Of a DNA stretch of 64,000 nucleotides, positions 52,058-60,137 are shown piece after piece. The first letter of the stretch is position 1. Every line of letters begins with the position of its first letter. The notes under the pieces are model-generated. The model was not told the DNA's origin and did not search any database. It saw nothing but the letters and a program-made list of their open reading frames with translations. The position numbers and the translations under genes were made by a program. Source of the stretch: Chitinophagaceae bacterium (GTDB lineage Bacteria > Bacteroidota > Bacteroidia > Chitinophagales > Chitinophagaceae); the NCBI GenBank assembly GCA_947446645.1, contig CANFHA010000006.1, forward strand, positions 186,001 to 250,000. The letters run 5' to 3'.

Positions 52058-52573
52058 TTGCTTTCTAAGGCCAGACATATCATAGTTGGGACAATAGATT
52101 TTTTTCATCGGCCGTTTGCCAGATGGATACCTACGCGAACCTTTCGTTACCTTGCATGCGGAGGCACTAATACAGTGCTAAACATACTTATATACAATGT
52201 GTCGTACAATTTGCTATTTCACTGGTTTGGAAAAAAAATACCCGTTTTTGGCAGTCTTGGCATTACCTCGGGTGTAGCAGCTTGGCTTATAGCATTTTCG
52301 ATCAGTTTCCCGGCGGGTTTTATTTTGTCGCGGCATGTGGTGTTCCCCGAGTCAAATTTACATGGTAGGATTCAGCTTTTCAGGTATATACTAGCGACTG
52401 CAACTTTCTTTCTTATCACCTATTTGCTATTAAAAGCATTTGACTATTCTCTTCCAATGGTGAATCCTACAGTTAGGTATACTATAATCTGTATCATAAC
52501 AGCGGTACTCAGCTATATTTCCCAGCGCAAATTCACTTTTAAGACCGTAGATGAGGATGTGGTGACGGATTAG
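52058..52573 (+). CDS. GtrA family membrane protein
   Basis: A 171-residue protein with four membrane helices. FRYLACGGTNTVLNILIYN is the classic GtrA start, and FILSRHVVF plus YISQRKFTF are the conserved ends. GtrA-like proteins help move polyprenyl-phosphate sugars or act in surface glycan decoration. The start is TTG 52058: a TAA lies in frame at 52046 and no ATG is available before the first helix. It follows the BtrH-type gene by about 52 bases. Confidence 0.88.
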   Translation: MLSKARHIIVGTIDFFHRPFARWIPTRTFRYLACGGTNTVLNILIYNVSYNLLFHWFGKKIPVFGSLGITSGVAAWLIAFSISFPAGFILSRHVVFPESNLHGRIQLFRYILATATFFLITYLLLKAFDYSLPMVNPTVRYTIICIITAVLSYISQRKFTFKTVDEDVVTD

Positions 52574-52701
52574 ACCCAAACATATTTTCAAGAAATAAAA
52601 TCCCGGGAATAGTACCAACTGTTTGTCCTGGCACGAATGGTATTGTGCTACAAAAAAGATAATTTTGCTTAAAGTATCATGCAAGCCAAATTTAATTTGA
52701 T

Positions 52702-52914
52702 ATGCAGACCGTATTAATAGAAATCGACAACCAGAATGGCTTTCATCTTTTGCAAGAGTTGGAAAAACTTAATATCTTAAGGATAGTTAAGGAAAATGTC
52801 ATGGAAAATAAAACCAGGCTTTCCGATAAATATAAAGGAGTTTTTTCCCGTGAAGACGCTGCAAGTTTCACTAATCACACCCAAACGATGCGCAAAGAAT
52901 GGGACAATACCTGA
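52702..52914 (+). CDS. Antitoxin-like protein of a VapBC-type pair
   Basis: A 70-residue protein with a beta-strand start (MQTVLIEIDN) and helical body, without a known domain that I can name. It overlaps the PIN-domain gene by 16 bases, the usual antitoxin-toxin layout, and Bacteroidota VapB-like antitoxins often have this length. The C-terminal part (residues about 45-70) would wrap around the toxin. Function rests mainly on context. Confidence 0.75.
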   Translation: MQTVLIEIDNQNGFHLLQELEKLNILRIVKENVMENKTRLSDKYKGVFSREDAASFTNHTQTMRKEWDNT

Positions 52915-53282
52915 TTGACAATAATGTGATCTCAAATTTTTTCTCAGGCGCGTTTTCTGAGCAGTCAATGAAATTTGTTTCGGAAGTTATTGACAATGTT
53001 CCCAACATCTCTGTGATTACGGAAATTGAAGCCTTATCCTGGATCAATCCTGACAAAGGGAAGGAGAAAGTAGTGAAGGAATTTATACACGATGCGAATG
53101 TGTTAGGCCTGTCTGCAGATGTTGTTGCCAGATGCGTAGCCATACGACGGAGCAAAAAAATGAAAACTCCCGACGCAATTATTGCTGCTACCGCTATAGC
53201 TAATGGTTTGATCCTCGTTACGGGCGATGCAGGCTTCAATAACATACAGGATTTACAGGTTATTGATCCAGCCAGGCTTTAA
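52899..53282 (+). CDS. PIN-domain toxin (VapC type)
   Basis: A 127-residue PIN nuclease. The acidic site is Asp7 (YLIDNNV), Glu42/Glu44 (TEIEALSW), Asp92 (KTPDAIIAA) and Asp110 (VTGDAGF), a complete set. VapC toxins cut tRNA or rRNA and are neutralised by a cognate antitoxin, here the overlapping upstream gene. All four acidic positions are present, so the toxin is likely active. Confidence 0.9.
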   Translation: MGQYLIDNNVISNFFSGAFSEQSMKFVSEVIDNVPNISVITEIEALSWINPDKGKEKVVKEFIHDANVLGLSADVVARCVAIRRSKKMKTPDAIIAATAIANGLILVTGDAGFNNIQDLQVIDPARL

Positions 53283-53711
53283 CCTAAAACTGAATACCCG
53301 CTTATAACCATTGGGTAGAAGCCCACGCAAACAAAAAATGTGGATATCTCATCTCTGCCACAGCTTCCTCCGGCACAGTAATTGCGGAGTTATTTATGCT
53401 TGGTTCAGCTAGCTCAAGGTGTCCATTTTGGCAGTACAGCACAACATTCTCGACGATTTCGACGAATTTTTTTTGCCTCACACAGGGTAGAGACGGAATG
53501 CTTTCCGTCTGAAATATACACATCACAAAACAGTGGGCAAAAGTGAGCAACTTTTGAGCAACAATTTGGGGCTGGTTTTCTATTAACCTACTGACAATCA
53601 AGGCTAAGTTGAGCAACAAAGTTTTTTTATAGAAAAGTGGGCAATTCGGCTGTAAAAAACGATCCTTTATTCAAAATCAATTTTTTCATGTAGTTTGGCG
53701 CATTATTCCAC
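53283..53711. other. 429-bp intergenic region
   Basis: Holds a palindrome (53491-53510) and a few GAGCAAC repeats near 53543-53615. The minus-strand frame 53302-53619 gives a 105-residue protein with no recognisable domain, so I do not call it. Confidence 0.5.
53491..53510. repeat. REP-like palindrome AGACGGAA..TTCCGTCT
   Basis: Perfect 8-bp arms around loop TGCT. Related GTAGAGACGC-type palindromes are dispersed in many Bacteroidota and cyanobacterial genomes. Confidence 0.6.
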
Positions 53712-54743
53712 ATGCAATATTTAATAAAGGTTATGAAGAAGAAAATACTTATTTCGCTGGCTATCATCACCACCCTTTTCTGCAGCGTATCTGCCGTGCT
53801 GGGCTGGGGCGTATGGGGGCATAATCATATAAACAAAGGGGCAGTGCTGTCGCTGCCTGCCGAGATGGGTATGTTCTTTTACAACCATACCGATTTCATT
53901 GTGGAGGAAAGCACCGTGCCGGATCTGCGCAAGTACACCATGGATGATAAGGCGGAGGGCTGCAGGCACTACATAGACCTGGAGAACTACAACTACACCA
54001 CCCGCGCAGATATGCCAAAAACAATGGCAGAAGCAGTGACAAAATACGGTAAAGACACACTGAACCGCTATGGTATACTGCCATGGTACATACAGGATAT
54101 GATGGTGAAGCTGACAGAGGCAATGAAGAACAAACGTAAAACGGAAATACTGCTGCTGGCATCAGACCTTGGCCACTATGTTGCCGATGCCTATATGCCA
54201 CTGCATACCACCAGCAATCACAACGGACAGTTTACCGGGCAGGTCGGCATACACGCATTTTGGGAGGCACAATTGCCGGAGCTGTTTGGCAAGAGCTACC
54301 ACCTGTATACCCGCCAGGCCAGCTACATAACCGATGTGGAAAAAGCTACGTGGGATATGATAGACAGCAGCCATGCACTAATAAATAAATTGCTGACCAC
54401 AGAAAGCAAAATGCGCAAAGACAACCCGGAGGACAGACAGTATAAAATGGGTACGGACGGAAAGCCGCTGAAGAACAAATATAACCAGCCGGTACACGCC
54501 TATGAATACGCCCATGTGTACCACGAGCTGATGCGCGGCATGGTAGAAAAACAGATGAAGCTGGCCACAGAAAGAATTGCAGACCTTTGGTATACCGCGT
54601 GGGTGAACGCTGGCAAGCCCGATCTTGATGACCTGGATCCATCATCGCTCACAGAAAAAAATAAGGCTGTTTATAAGGAAGACCTAAACGCATGGAAAAC
54701 TACCGGCAAGGTGCGGGGACTGAGGTCTGACAAGGAATTTTAG
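53712..54743 (+). CDS. Zinc-dependent phospholipase C family protein (secreted)
   Basis: Up to 343 residues. The signal peptide MKKKILISLAIITTLFCSVSA begins at ATG 53733; ATG 53712 adds seven residues. The mature protein starts WGVWGHNHINKGAV, with a Trp and His typical of the PLC/S1-P1 nuclease fold. DLGHYVADAYMPLHTTSNH and EYAHVYHELM supply further zinc-ligand candidates. It may hydrolyse phospholipid or nucleic acid outside the inner membrane. The gene is alone. Confidence 0.82.
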   Translation: MQYLIKVMKKKILISLAIITTLFCSVSAVLGWGVWGHNHINKGAVLSLPAEMGMFFYNHTDFIVEESTVPDLRKYTMDDKAEGCRHYIDLENYNYTTRADMPKTMAEAVTKYGKDTLNRYGILPWYIQDMMVKLTEAMKNKRKTEILLLASDLGHYVADAYMPLHTTSNHNGQFTGQVGIHAFWEAQLPELFGKSYHLYTRQASYITDVEKATWDMIDSSHALINKLLTTESKMRKDNPEDRQYKMGTDGKPLKNKYNQPVHAYEYAHVYHELMRGMVEKQMKLATERIADLWYTAWVNAGKPDLDDLDPSSLTEKNKAVYKEDLNAWKTTGKVRGLRSDKEF

Positions 54744-54769
54744 TTGCAATACCTCCCATTTAATTAAGC

Positions 54770-54855
54770 GGAAAAAATCCCGAAGGGATGAAATTATTAT
54801 AGAAAAACAGCACCGCACAAAATGTTTAAACTCCTAAGGAGTGGCATATTGCACG
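54770..54855. repeat. Two small hairpin repeats (ATCCCGAAGGGAT and CTCCTAAGGAG)
   Basis: ATCCC-GAA-GGGAT (54777-54789) is followed by GAAATTATTATAG, and CTCCTAAGGAG (54831-54841) by TGGCATATTGCA. Both look like the dispersed hairpin-plus-A/T-tail repeats common in Bacteroidota. Confidence 0.5.
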
Positions 54856-54946
54856 GGAACATAGATTCTTAACTAAATTACATTGCCCTGCTGCTGGCCA
54901 TACACGGACATATTCGCGCTTTGCGGCCTTTAAAACAAAATAAATG

Positions 54947-54970
54947 AAGCCGCGCCTTTGCGACTTTGCG
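54947..54970. repeat. 8-bp period array, CTTTGCG family
   Basis: Units AAGCCGCG, CCTTTGCG and ACTTTGCG; a related TTCGCGCTTTGCGG stretch lies at 54913-54926. Confidence 0.55.
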
Positions 54971-55038
54971 GGAGACCTTTTTACAAAACATTTCTCCTGC
55001 CGGAAGGAGATTCCCATAGCGGGCATGAACCAAAACTT

Positions 55039-56139
55039 ATGAAGCTGAGAAAGAGATTAGTGAGCCTGGGTATCCTTGTCATAGTGCTGGTGATAGTTGT
55101 GTATGTGCTACCTGCACACCTGTCTTTCTACAGCCGGTTCATCTTCTACCCTTTCCAGTCGGTACGCGGGTATTTGCTGGGGTGGTTGCCCTTCAGCATC
55201 GGCGATATGTTATATGTGGGCGCAGGTGCCATACTGCTCTGCACAATAGTGCGGTGGGGGTACTATATAGCTAAGTTCCGGGTATACAAACACCAGCTGG
55301 CGACATCGGTGCTGGGCACCATTAATGCAGGCATTTCAGCCTACCTGTTTTTCCTGTTGGGCTGGGGAGCCAACTATGCAAAACCATCGTTGCGCGAGCA
55401 CTGGCACTACCCCATTGCAGATTACAAAGACAGGCACGAGGCGCGGACTGCGGACTCTCTTGCACTCGTGGCTTTCGATAGCTTCCTGGTAAATAAGCTG
55501 AACAGCTTCGCGCCACAGTACAGCCCTTTGTCTTTTGCAGAAGTCAATGATCGCTCCAAAGCTTTTTACCGGGCATATACTAACAGCCGGGTGAAGGCGA
55601 CCGGGCTAAGCGTGAAGCCATCCATGTTTGGCTATTTCATGGAGCGGGTAGCTGTAGATGGCTACTACAATCCGTTTACCGGGGAAGGACAGGTGAACAA
55701 ACGGCTCCCTGCTTTTATGCTGCCATTTGTGCTTTGCCACGAAATGGCGCACCAGGCCGGCATAGCAGCCGAGGGCGACGCCAACCTGATGGCCTATGCA
55801 GTAGGCACACAAGGTAATGATGCTACTTTCAGCTATTCGTGCTACTTGAATATATGGTTGTACGTAAACAACCGCCTCTACCGCCGCGACTCAGTAACCG
55901 CCAAACGATACGAAGCAGCGCTAAACAAGCTGACCACCGCACACATAGACACCCTGGAAGAGCTAAGCAAGAGATACAATAACGAAGTAAGTAAGTATAG
56001 CACCGAATTTTATGACACCTACCTGAAGATGCAAAACCAGAAAGAAGGCATACGCAGCTATGGCAACGTAACCACCAGCGCCTGGCAGCTGGAGCGGGAA
56101 AGAATGGCGGGAAGAAGAAGTTCAGTAAGCATCCCTTAA
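55039..56139 (+). CDS. DUF3810 membrane metalloprotease-like protein
   Basis: From ATG 55039 the protein is 366 residues with two to three N-terminal membrane helices (about 10-30, 55-75 and 95-115). The periplasmic or cytosolic domain carries HEMAHQAGIAAEGDAN (starting about residue 234), an HExxH zinc motif with a downstream Glu, as in gluzincin-like peptidases. DUF3810 proteins are Bacteroidota proteins with this layout and unknown substrates. The open frame runs back to 54958 but the ATG at 55039 gives the membrane start. It is followed by a converging lipoprotein gene 12 bases away. Confidence 0.85.
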   Translation: MKLRKRLVSLGILVIVLVIVVYVLPAHLSFYSRFIFYPFQSVRGYLLGWLPFSIGDMLYVGAGAILLCTIVRWGYYIAKFRVYKHQLATSVLGTINAGISAYLFFLLGWGANYAKPSLREHWHYPIADYKDRHEARTADSLALVAFDSFLVNKLNSFAPQYSPLSFAEVNDRSKAFYRAYTNSRVKATGLSVKPSMFGYFMERVAVDGYYNPFTGEGQVNKRLPAFMLPFVLCHEMAHQAGIAAEGDANLMAYAVGTQGNDATFSYSCYLNIWLYVNNRLYRRDSVTAKRYEAALNKLTTAHIDTLEELSKRYNNEVSKYSTEFYDTYLKMQNQKEGIRSYGNVTTSAWQLERERMAGRRSSVSIP

Positions 56140-56151
56140 ACCATGAGTATA

Positions 56152-56883
56152 CTAAAAATGAAATCGTTTCCACACTCGCCTTTCTGTCATCAGTTCTCCG
56201 TGAGCATTCGGCTTCGTCTCTTCCACAAGCGTTACATCAAGCATTTCAAAACTGCCCCGGCCTGTCTTTTTTACTCTTGTTTTCATTGCCGGAGTTTCAA
56301 TATTCATATCATAAGAACATTCACCTACTTTTCTCCAATTGCCATGTCTAACAGACCATACTGCAAGGCTTTGAGACCTGCCATTACAACTAAACTCCAG
56401 CTGTCCAATTTCAGAGATGCCATCCTCGTCTATGTCTCCTGTCAGGAAAATAAACTCAGGATCACAACAGCAAAATTTTGTCCTTAAACGAGGAATGGTA
56501 GTGTCAGAAAAGTAATAGGACTGGCCGGTATCGGCAGCACAAAGGGGAGGCAAAACAAAAATGGAATCAGGTATGCCATTGAGTCGAAAACAGCCAACAG
56601 GCTTGATTCCACTACGGTCTTCATAAATCCCGTTGGATAAAAATTCTCCAAGTCCGGAACTATCCTTCGTGTATTTTTTGAAATAGTATGCCGCCTTCGT
56701 TAAATAGCCCGGTGGCAAAAGTTGGACAAGACTTTTCCCTTTCCTGGAAATTGCCCCCTGTTCACGATTAACAACCGGCTTATCAACGTTGGTACGTTGT
56801 CCAGTCCCGTTAGGTTGGTTACTACAGGAGTAAACTGCGCAAGCAAAGAATACAAGAAAGGAAAGCACTCTAAATCCACGCAT
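56152..56883 (-). CDS. Hypothetical lipoprotein
   Basis: A 243-residue protein with lipoprotein signal MRGFRVLSFLVFFACAVYSC (lipobox VYSC). I see no known domain. A Cys cluster, RTKFCCCDPEF, and TGDIDEDGISEIGQLEFSC (an Asp-rich, calcium-loop-like stretch) are the only remarkable features. It follows the acyl-CoA mutase gene by 30 bases on the same strand and may be co-transcribed. Function unknown. Confidence 0.75.
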   Translation of the reverse strand: MRGFRVLSFLVFFACAVYSCSNQPNGTGQRTNVDKPVVNREQGAISRKGKSLVQLLPPGYLTKAAYYFKKYTKDSSGLGEFLSNGIYEDRSGIKPVGCFRLNGIPDSIFVLPPLCAADTGQSYYFSDTTIPRLRTKFCCCDPEFIFLTGDIDEDGISEIGQLEFSCNGRSQSLAVWSVRHGNWRKVGECSYDMNIETPAMKTRVKKTGRGSFEMLDVTLVEETKPNAHGELMTERRVWKRFHF

Positions 56884-56913
56884 CCTGAAAATCTTTTAAT
56901 CCGCAAATCCTGA

Positions 56914-58467
56914 TCAGCCCCTGTACTCGCCCCACACGCCCCTCAACGTATCCGCTATCTCGCCCAGTGTACATAGGTTCTCTACAGCATCTATCACGGC
57001 AGGCATCAGGTTTTTAGTGGTCAGTGCTTTTTGCTTTATGGCTTCCAGGCAGGCAGTTGCATTTTCGTTGTTGCGCTCAGCCCGCAGCTTCTTCAGCTTT
57101 TCGCTTTGCGTTACACGTATAGAATCATCAATACGGAACACAGGAGGAGCAGCGGCTTCCGCAGAGGTAAACTTATTGACCCCTACTATGATCTTGCTTT
57201 TGTCTTCAATGGCTTTATTGTAGGCATAGGCAGAACGTGCGATCTCATCCTGCATAAAGTGGTGCTCAATAGCTTTTACCGAACCACCCATTGCGTCTAT
57301 CTTCTCTATCAGCTTCCATGCGGCGGCCTCTACCTCATTGGTCAGCGACTCTACATAGTAGGAGCCAGCCAGCGGGTCTACAGTATCAGTAGCCCCGCTT
57401 TCGTAGGCCAGTATCTGCTGCGTGCGCAGCGCTATAGATGCGGCCTCCTCTGTAGGTAGAGACAGCGCTTCATCATACCCATTGGTATGCAGCGACTGTG
57501 TGCCACCCAATACGGCAGAGAGCCCCTGCAGGGCCACGCGCACTATGTTGTTCTTAGGTTGCTGTGCGGTAAGTGTGCTGCCCCCGGTTTGTGTGTGGAA
57601 CCGCAGCATTTGTGCCCGTGCATCTGTAGCGCCCAGGTCACTGGTTATCTTCGCCCACATGCGCCTCGCAGCCCTGAACTTGGCCACTTCTTCAAACAGG
57701 TTGTTGTGCGAATTGAAGAAGAACGACAGTCGCTGTGCGAACACATTAATATCAAGCCCTTTTGCTATTGCCGCCTGCAGGTAGGCCTTACCATTGGCCA
57801 GCGTAAAGGCCAGTTCCTGCACCGCATCTGAGCCAGCCTCACGTATGTGGTAGCCTGATATGGATATGGTATTCCACTTAGGCACCTCCTTGCTGCAATA
57901 CTCAAATATGTCGGTTATCAGCCGCATAGATGGTGCCGGAGGATAAATATAGGTGCCTCGTGCGGCATACTCTTTCAGAATGTCATTTTGTATAGTGCCG
58001 GATATCTTCTTTATGTCTGCGCCTTGTTTCTTAGCAAGTGCTATGTAGAGGGCCAGGAGTATAAAAGCCGTAGCATTAATGGTCATGGAAGTAGAGATAT
58101 CGCTGAGCCGGATGTCCTTGAACAACAGCTCCATATCCTGCAGCGAATCTATAGCCACACCTACTTTGCCCACCTCGCCATCGGCCATATCATGATCAGA
58201 ATCATAACCTATCTGGGTTGGCAGATCGAAGGCTACCGAAAGGCCGTTCACACCCTGGCTGAGCAGGAAGTGGTATCGTTTGTTAGACTCCTCGGCGGTG
58301 CTGAAGCCTGCATATTGCCGCATGGTCCACAGCTTATCGCGGTACATAGCAGGGTGCACACCACGGGTAAATGGGAACTGACCCGGCAGCTCATCCATCT
58401 TCACCGGCTGGCAATAAAGTTCATTGATCGTAATTCCTGAATCTGTTTTGATCGTTTTTTTGTCCAT
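56914..58467 (-). CDS. Methylmalonyl-CoA mutase family protein, large subunit without B12 domain
   Basis: A 517-residue TIM-barrel catalytic subunit of a cobalamin-dependent acyl-CoA mutase. [13 protein letters not shown] (Tyr52), [32 protein letters not shown] and [15 protein letters not shown] are characteristic. The C-terminal cobalamin-binding domain (DxHxxG) is absent, so a separate small subunit is needed; none is in the window. In methylmalonyl-CoA mutase an Arg occurs in VEYxRAG; here the matching stretch is GKAYLQAA with Gln231, as in isobutyryl-CoA mutase. Tyr52 is of mutase type. Substrate may therefore differ. It lies with the DUF7935 gene upstream. Confidence 0.88.
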   Translation of the reverse strand: MDKKTIKTDSGITINELYCQPVKMDELPGQFPFTRGVHPAMYRDKLWTMRQYAGFSTAEESNKRYHFLLSQGVNGLSVAFDLPTQIGYDSDHDMADGEVGKVGVAIDSLQDMELLFKDIRLSDISTSMTINATAFILLALYIALAKKQGADIKKISGTIQNDILKEYAARGTYIYPPAPSMRLITDIFEYCSKEVPKWNTISISGYHIREAGSDAVQELAFTLANGKAYLQAAIAKGLDINVFAQRLSFFFNSHNNLFEEVAKFRAARRMWAKITSDLGATDARAQMLRFHTQTGGSTLTAQQPKNNIVRVALQGLSAVLGGTQSLHTNGYDEALSLPTEEAASIALRTQQILAYESGATDTVDPLAGSYYVESLTNEVEAAAWKLIEKIDAMGGSVKAIEHHFMQDEIARSAYAYNKAIEDKSKIIVGVNKFTSAEAAAPPVFRIDDSIRVTQSEKLKKLRAERNNENATACLEAIKQKALTTKNLMPAVIDAVENLCTLGEIADTLRGVWGEYRG

Positions 58468-58531
58468 TGCTCAATAAAGCTATACGATGTATGTTAATGG
58501 GTGCGCACGCAGGTTTCAACCTTTGTATTAC

Positions 58532-59080
58532 CTAAAAGCTGCCGAAAGACATTACTTTCCTCACTTCGTTATTAATGATCTCGAGCGCCATATCGGTAGG
58601 CAGCTCACCTTCAGCTTTTTCCATCACGTCCAGTATACGGGCATGCAGGTCGCGGGCGTGGGCATCAGCAGGCAGGGTCTGGGCCAGGCGGTTCACAATA
58701 TTCTGCTCCTGCTCCTTTACGTTTCTAACCGTCTCCCACACATTGCTCGATACGTAGATCTGCTGGGAAACATTATGCTCATACTCTGCGCCTATGCTAA
58801 AGGTCATTGCCAGCTGCAGATCGCGCACCGTCATAGAAGGATCGTAGACACGGGGTATCAGCTGTCGGGGACTGATACGCTCCACAAACAGTACCAGCCG
58901 CTCATAGGCCTGTAGCCTTAGCCGCAGCGTAACGTCCTGTGAATCTTTGAATATAGCAAGCTGTTTACGCTGCATCTCTGATACCAGGAATTTCTTAACG
59001 ATCATGTAGCATGATACTAAAACCACCAGTGCCGGAACTGTGTATTTGAGAAGCTCTAGAGAGGCAACCATTATGTCCAT
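58532..59080 (-). CDS. DUF7935-family membrane-anchored protein
   Basis: A 182-residue protein with one N-terminal helix (about 10-28) and a mostly helical soluble part. RLQAYERLVLFVERISPRQLIPRVYDP is the most conserved stretch in Bacteroidota relatives, which are called DUF7935 (from memory). It ends 64 bases before the acyl-CoA mutase and is likely in the same transcript. Function unknown. Confidence 0.75.
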   Translation of the reverse strand: MDIMVASLELLKYTVPALVVLVSCYMIVKKFLVSEMQRKQLAIFKDSQDVTLRLRLQAYERLVLFVERISPRQLIPRVYDPSMTVRDLQLAMTFSIGAEYEHNVSQQIYVSSNVWETVRNVKEQEQNIVNRLAQTLPADAHARDLHARILDVMEKAEGELPTDMALEIINNEVRKVMSFGSF

Positions 59081-59260
59081 AAAGTAATGTCAGAATTAAA
59101 AGTGAACTAACGCTGTGAGAGGCCAAAAGTAAGTAAAAACTGTGTTGGGGTGCAAATTAATAAGACATGGCGGAAGGTTAATTTTCAGCACATTACGGCA
59201 TAATATCCCTATGCGCCGGTACATGGCATAGTTTTTACACCCCTAGGCAAAACTACACAT

Positions 59261-59731
59261 ATGGAACAGCACGAATCAATGAACGAAATACTGAATGACC
59301 TTGTTATGATAAATAACGACCGTATAGCTGGCTATGAGAAAGCGATAACGGAATTGACCGGGTTGGATATAGACCTGAAAGCAGTGTTTGAACAAATGAT
59401 CACACAGAGTAAAGGTTACAAAGATGAATTGGGGCAGAAGATAATAGCTAACGGTGGAACTGTAGAGAATGATACTACAGCATCGGGCAAAATATACAGA
59501 GCCTGGATGGATATAAAATCTACACTCACTGATGCTGACCGCCATTCAATCCTTGCCACTTGTGAATTTGGCGAAGATGCTGCGGGTCGTGCTTACGAAT
59601 CTGCCCTTAGTTCTGGCGGCCTGCATGATGCAGCTACACGGCAGTTGGTGGAGGAAGAGCAGGCATCGCTGAAAAAATCGCATGATCTTATCAAAGCCCA
59701 ACGCGAAGCGCATAAACTATTGAAAAAATAA
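59261..59731 (+). CDS. PA2169 family four-helix-bundle protein (DUF2383)
   Basis: A 156-residue soluble protein. MNEILNDLVMINNDRIAGYEKAI, TASGKIYRAWMDIKSTLT and the acidic NNDR/CEFGEDAAG helices match the ferritin-like PA2169 family (about 150 residues), often induced in stress or stationary phase. The conserved acidic and His residues of metal-binding relatives are partly present. The next small gene, 41 bases downstream on the same strand, may be co-transcribed. Confidence 0.88.
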   Translation: MEQHESMNEILNDLVMINNDRIAGYEKAITELTGLDIDLKAVFEQMITQSKGYKDELGQKIIANGGTVENDTTASGKIYRAWMDIKSTLTDADRHSILATCEFGEDAAGRAYESALSSGGLHDAATRQLVEEEQASLKKSHDLIKAQREAHKLLKK

Positions 59732-59771
59732 GTGATCGGTTTTACCATTATTCACATAAAATATTATAATC

Positions 59772-60137
59772 ATGAAAGCTGAAATAGGAAATAAACACCA
59801 TCCCGCTGAAGGAGTTCCGTTTATGAACACACTTACCGAAAGGACCAATAAGGCGATGAAAGACGGTTATACTGATACGCTGAAAGTCACTAAGCTGGGC
59901 TTGTACTCTACAAAGAAAGATAAAGTTTATAACCCCGAAGACGTACAGGTAATAGACTTCTTTCGTTTCGAGGGCCAGTCTGACCCCGCAGATAACGCGA
60001 TTATGTATGTTATAGAAACAACTGATGGCGTGAAAGGTGTACTTATAGATGCCTATGGCGCGTATGCCGATGAACAGGTAAATAAGTTCATGACTGCGGT
60101 TGAAGACATTAATAAGAAAGGCACAAAAGCTGCCTAG
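59772..60137 (+). CDS. Small conserved protein (often mislabelled PRPP synthetase)
   Basis: A 121-residue soluble protein. FMNTLTERTNKAMKDGYTDTLKV, VYNPEDVQVIDFFRFEGQSDPADNAIMYVIE and GVKGVLIDAYGAYAD form a pattern found in many Bacteroidota small proteins that databases call phosphoribosylpyrophosphate synthetase; no PRPP-binding loop is present, so that name should not be used. It follows the PA2169 gene. Its stop codon directly abuts the stop of the converging histidine kinase gene (60138), with no bases between. Confidence 0.75.
   Translation: MKAEIGNKHHPAEGVPFMNTLTERTNKAMKDGYTDTLKVTKLGLYSTKKDKVYNPEDVQVIDFFRFEGQSDPADNAIMYVIETTDGVKGVLIDAYGAYADEQVNKFMTAVEDINKKGTKAA

Noticed and set aside
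53302-53619. A 105-residue protein on the minus strand
   Set aside because: No recognisable domain, no promoter or coupled neighbour, and it spans the REP-like palindrome at 53491.
59224-59239. A sigma-54 promoter before the PA2169 gene
   Set aside because: TGGCAT is present, but the -12 element reads TTAC instead of TTGC, and one of the two invariant bases is lost.
59772-60137. A phosphoribosylpyrophosphate synthetase
   Set aside because: The protein is far too short and has no PRPP loop. The name circulates as a mislabel for this small family.
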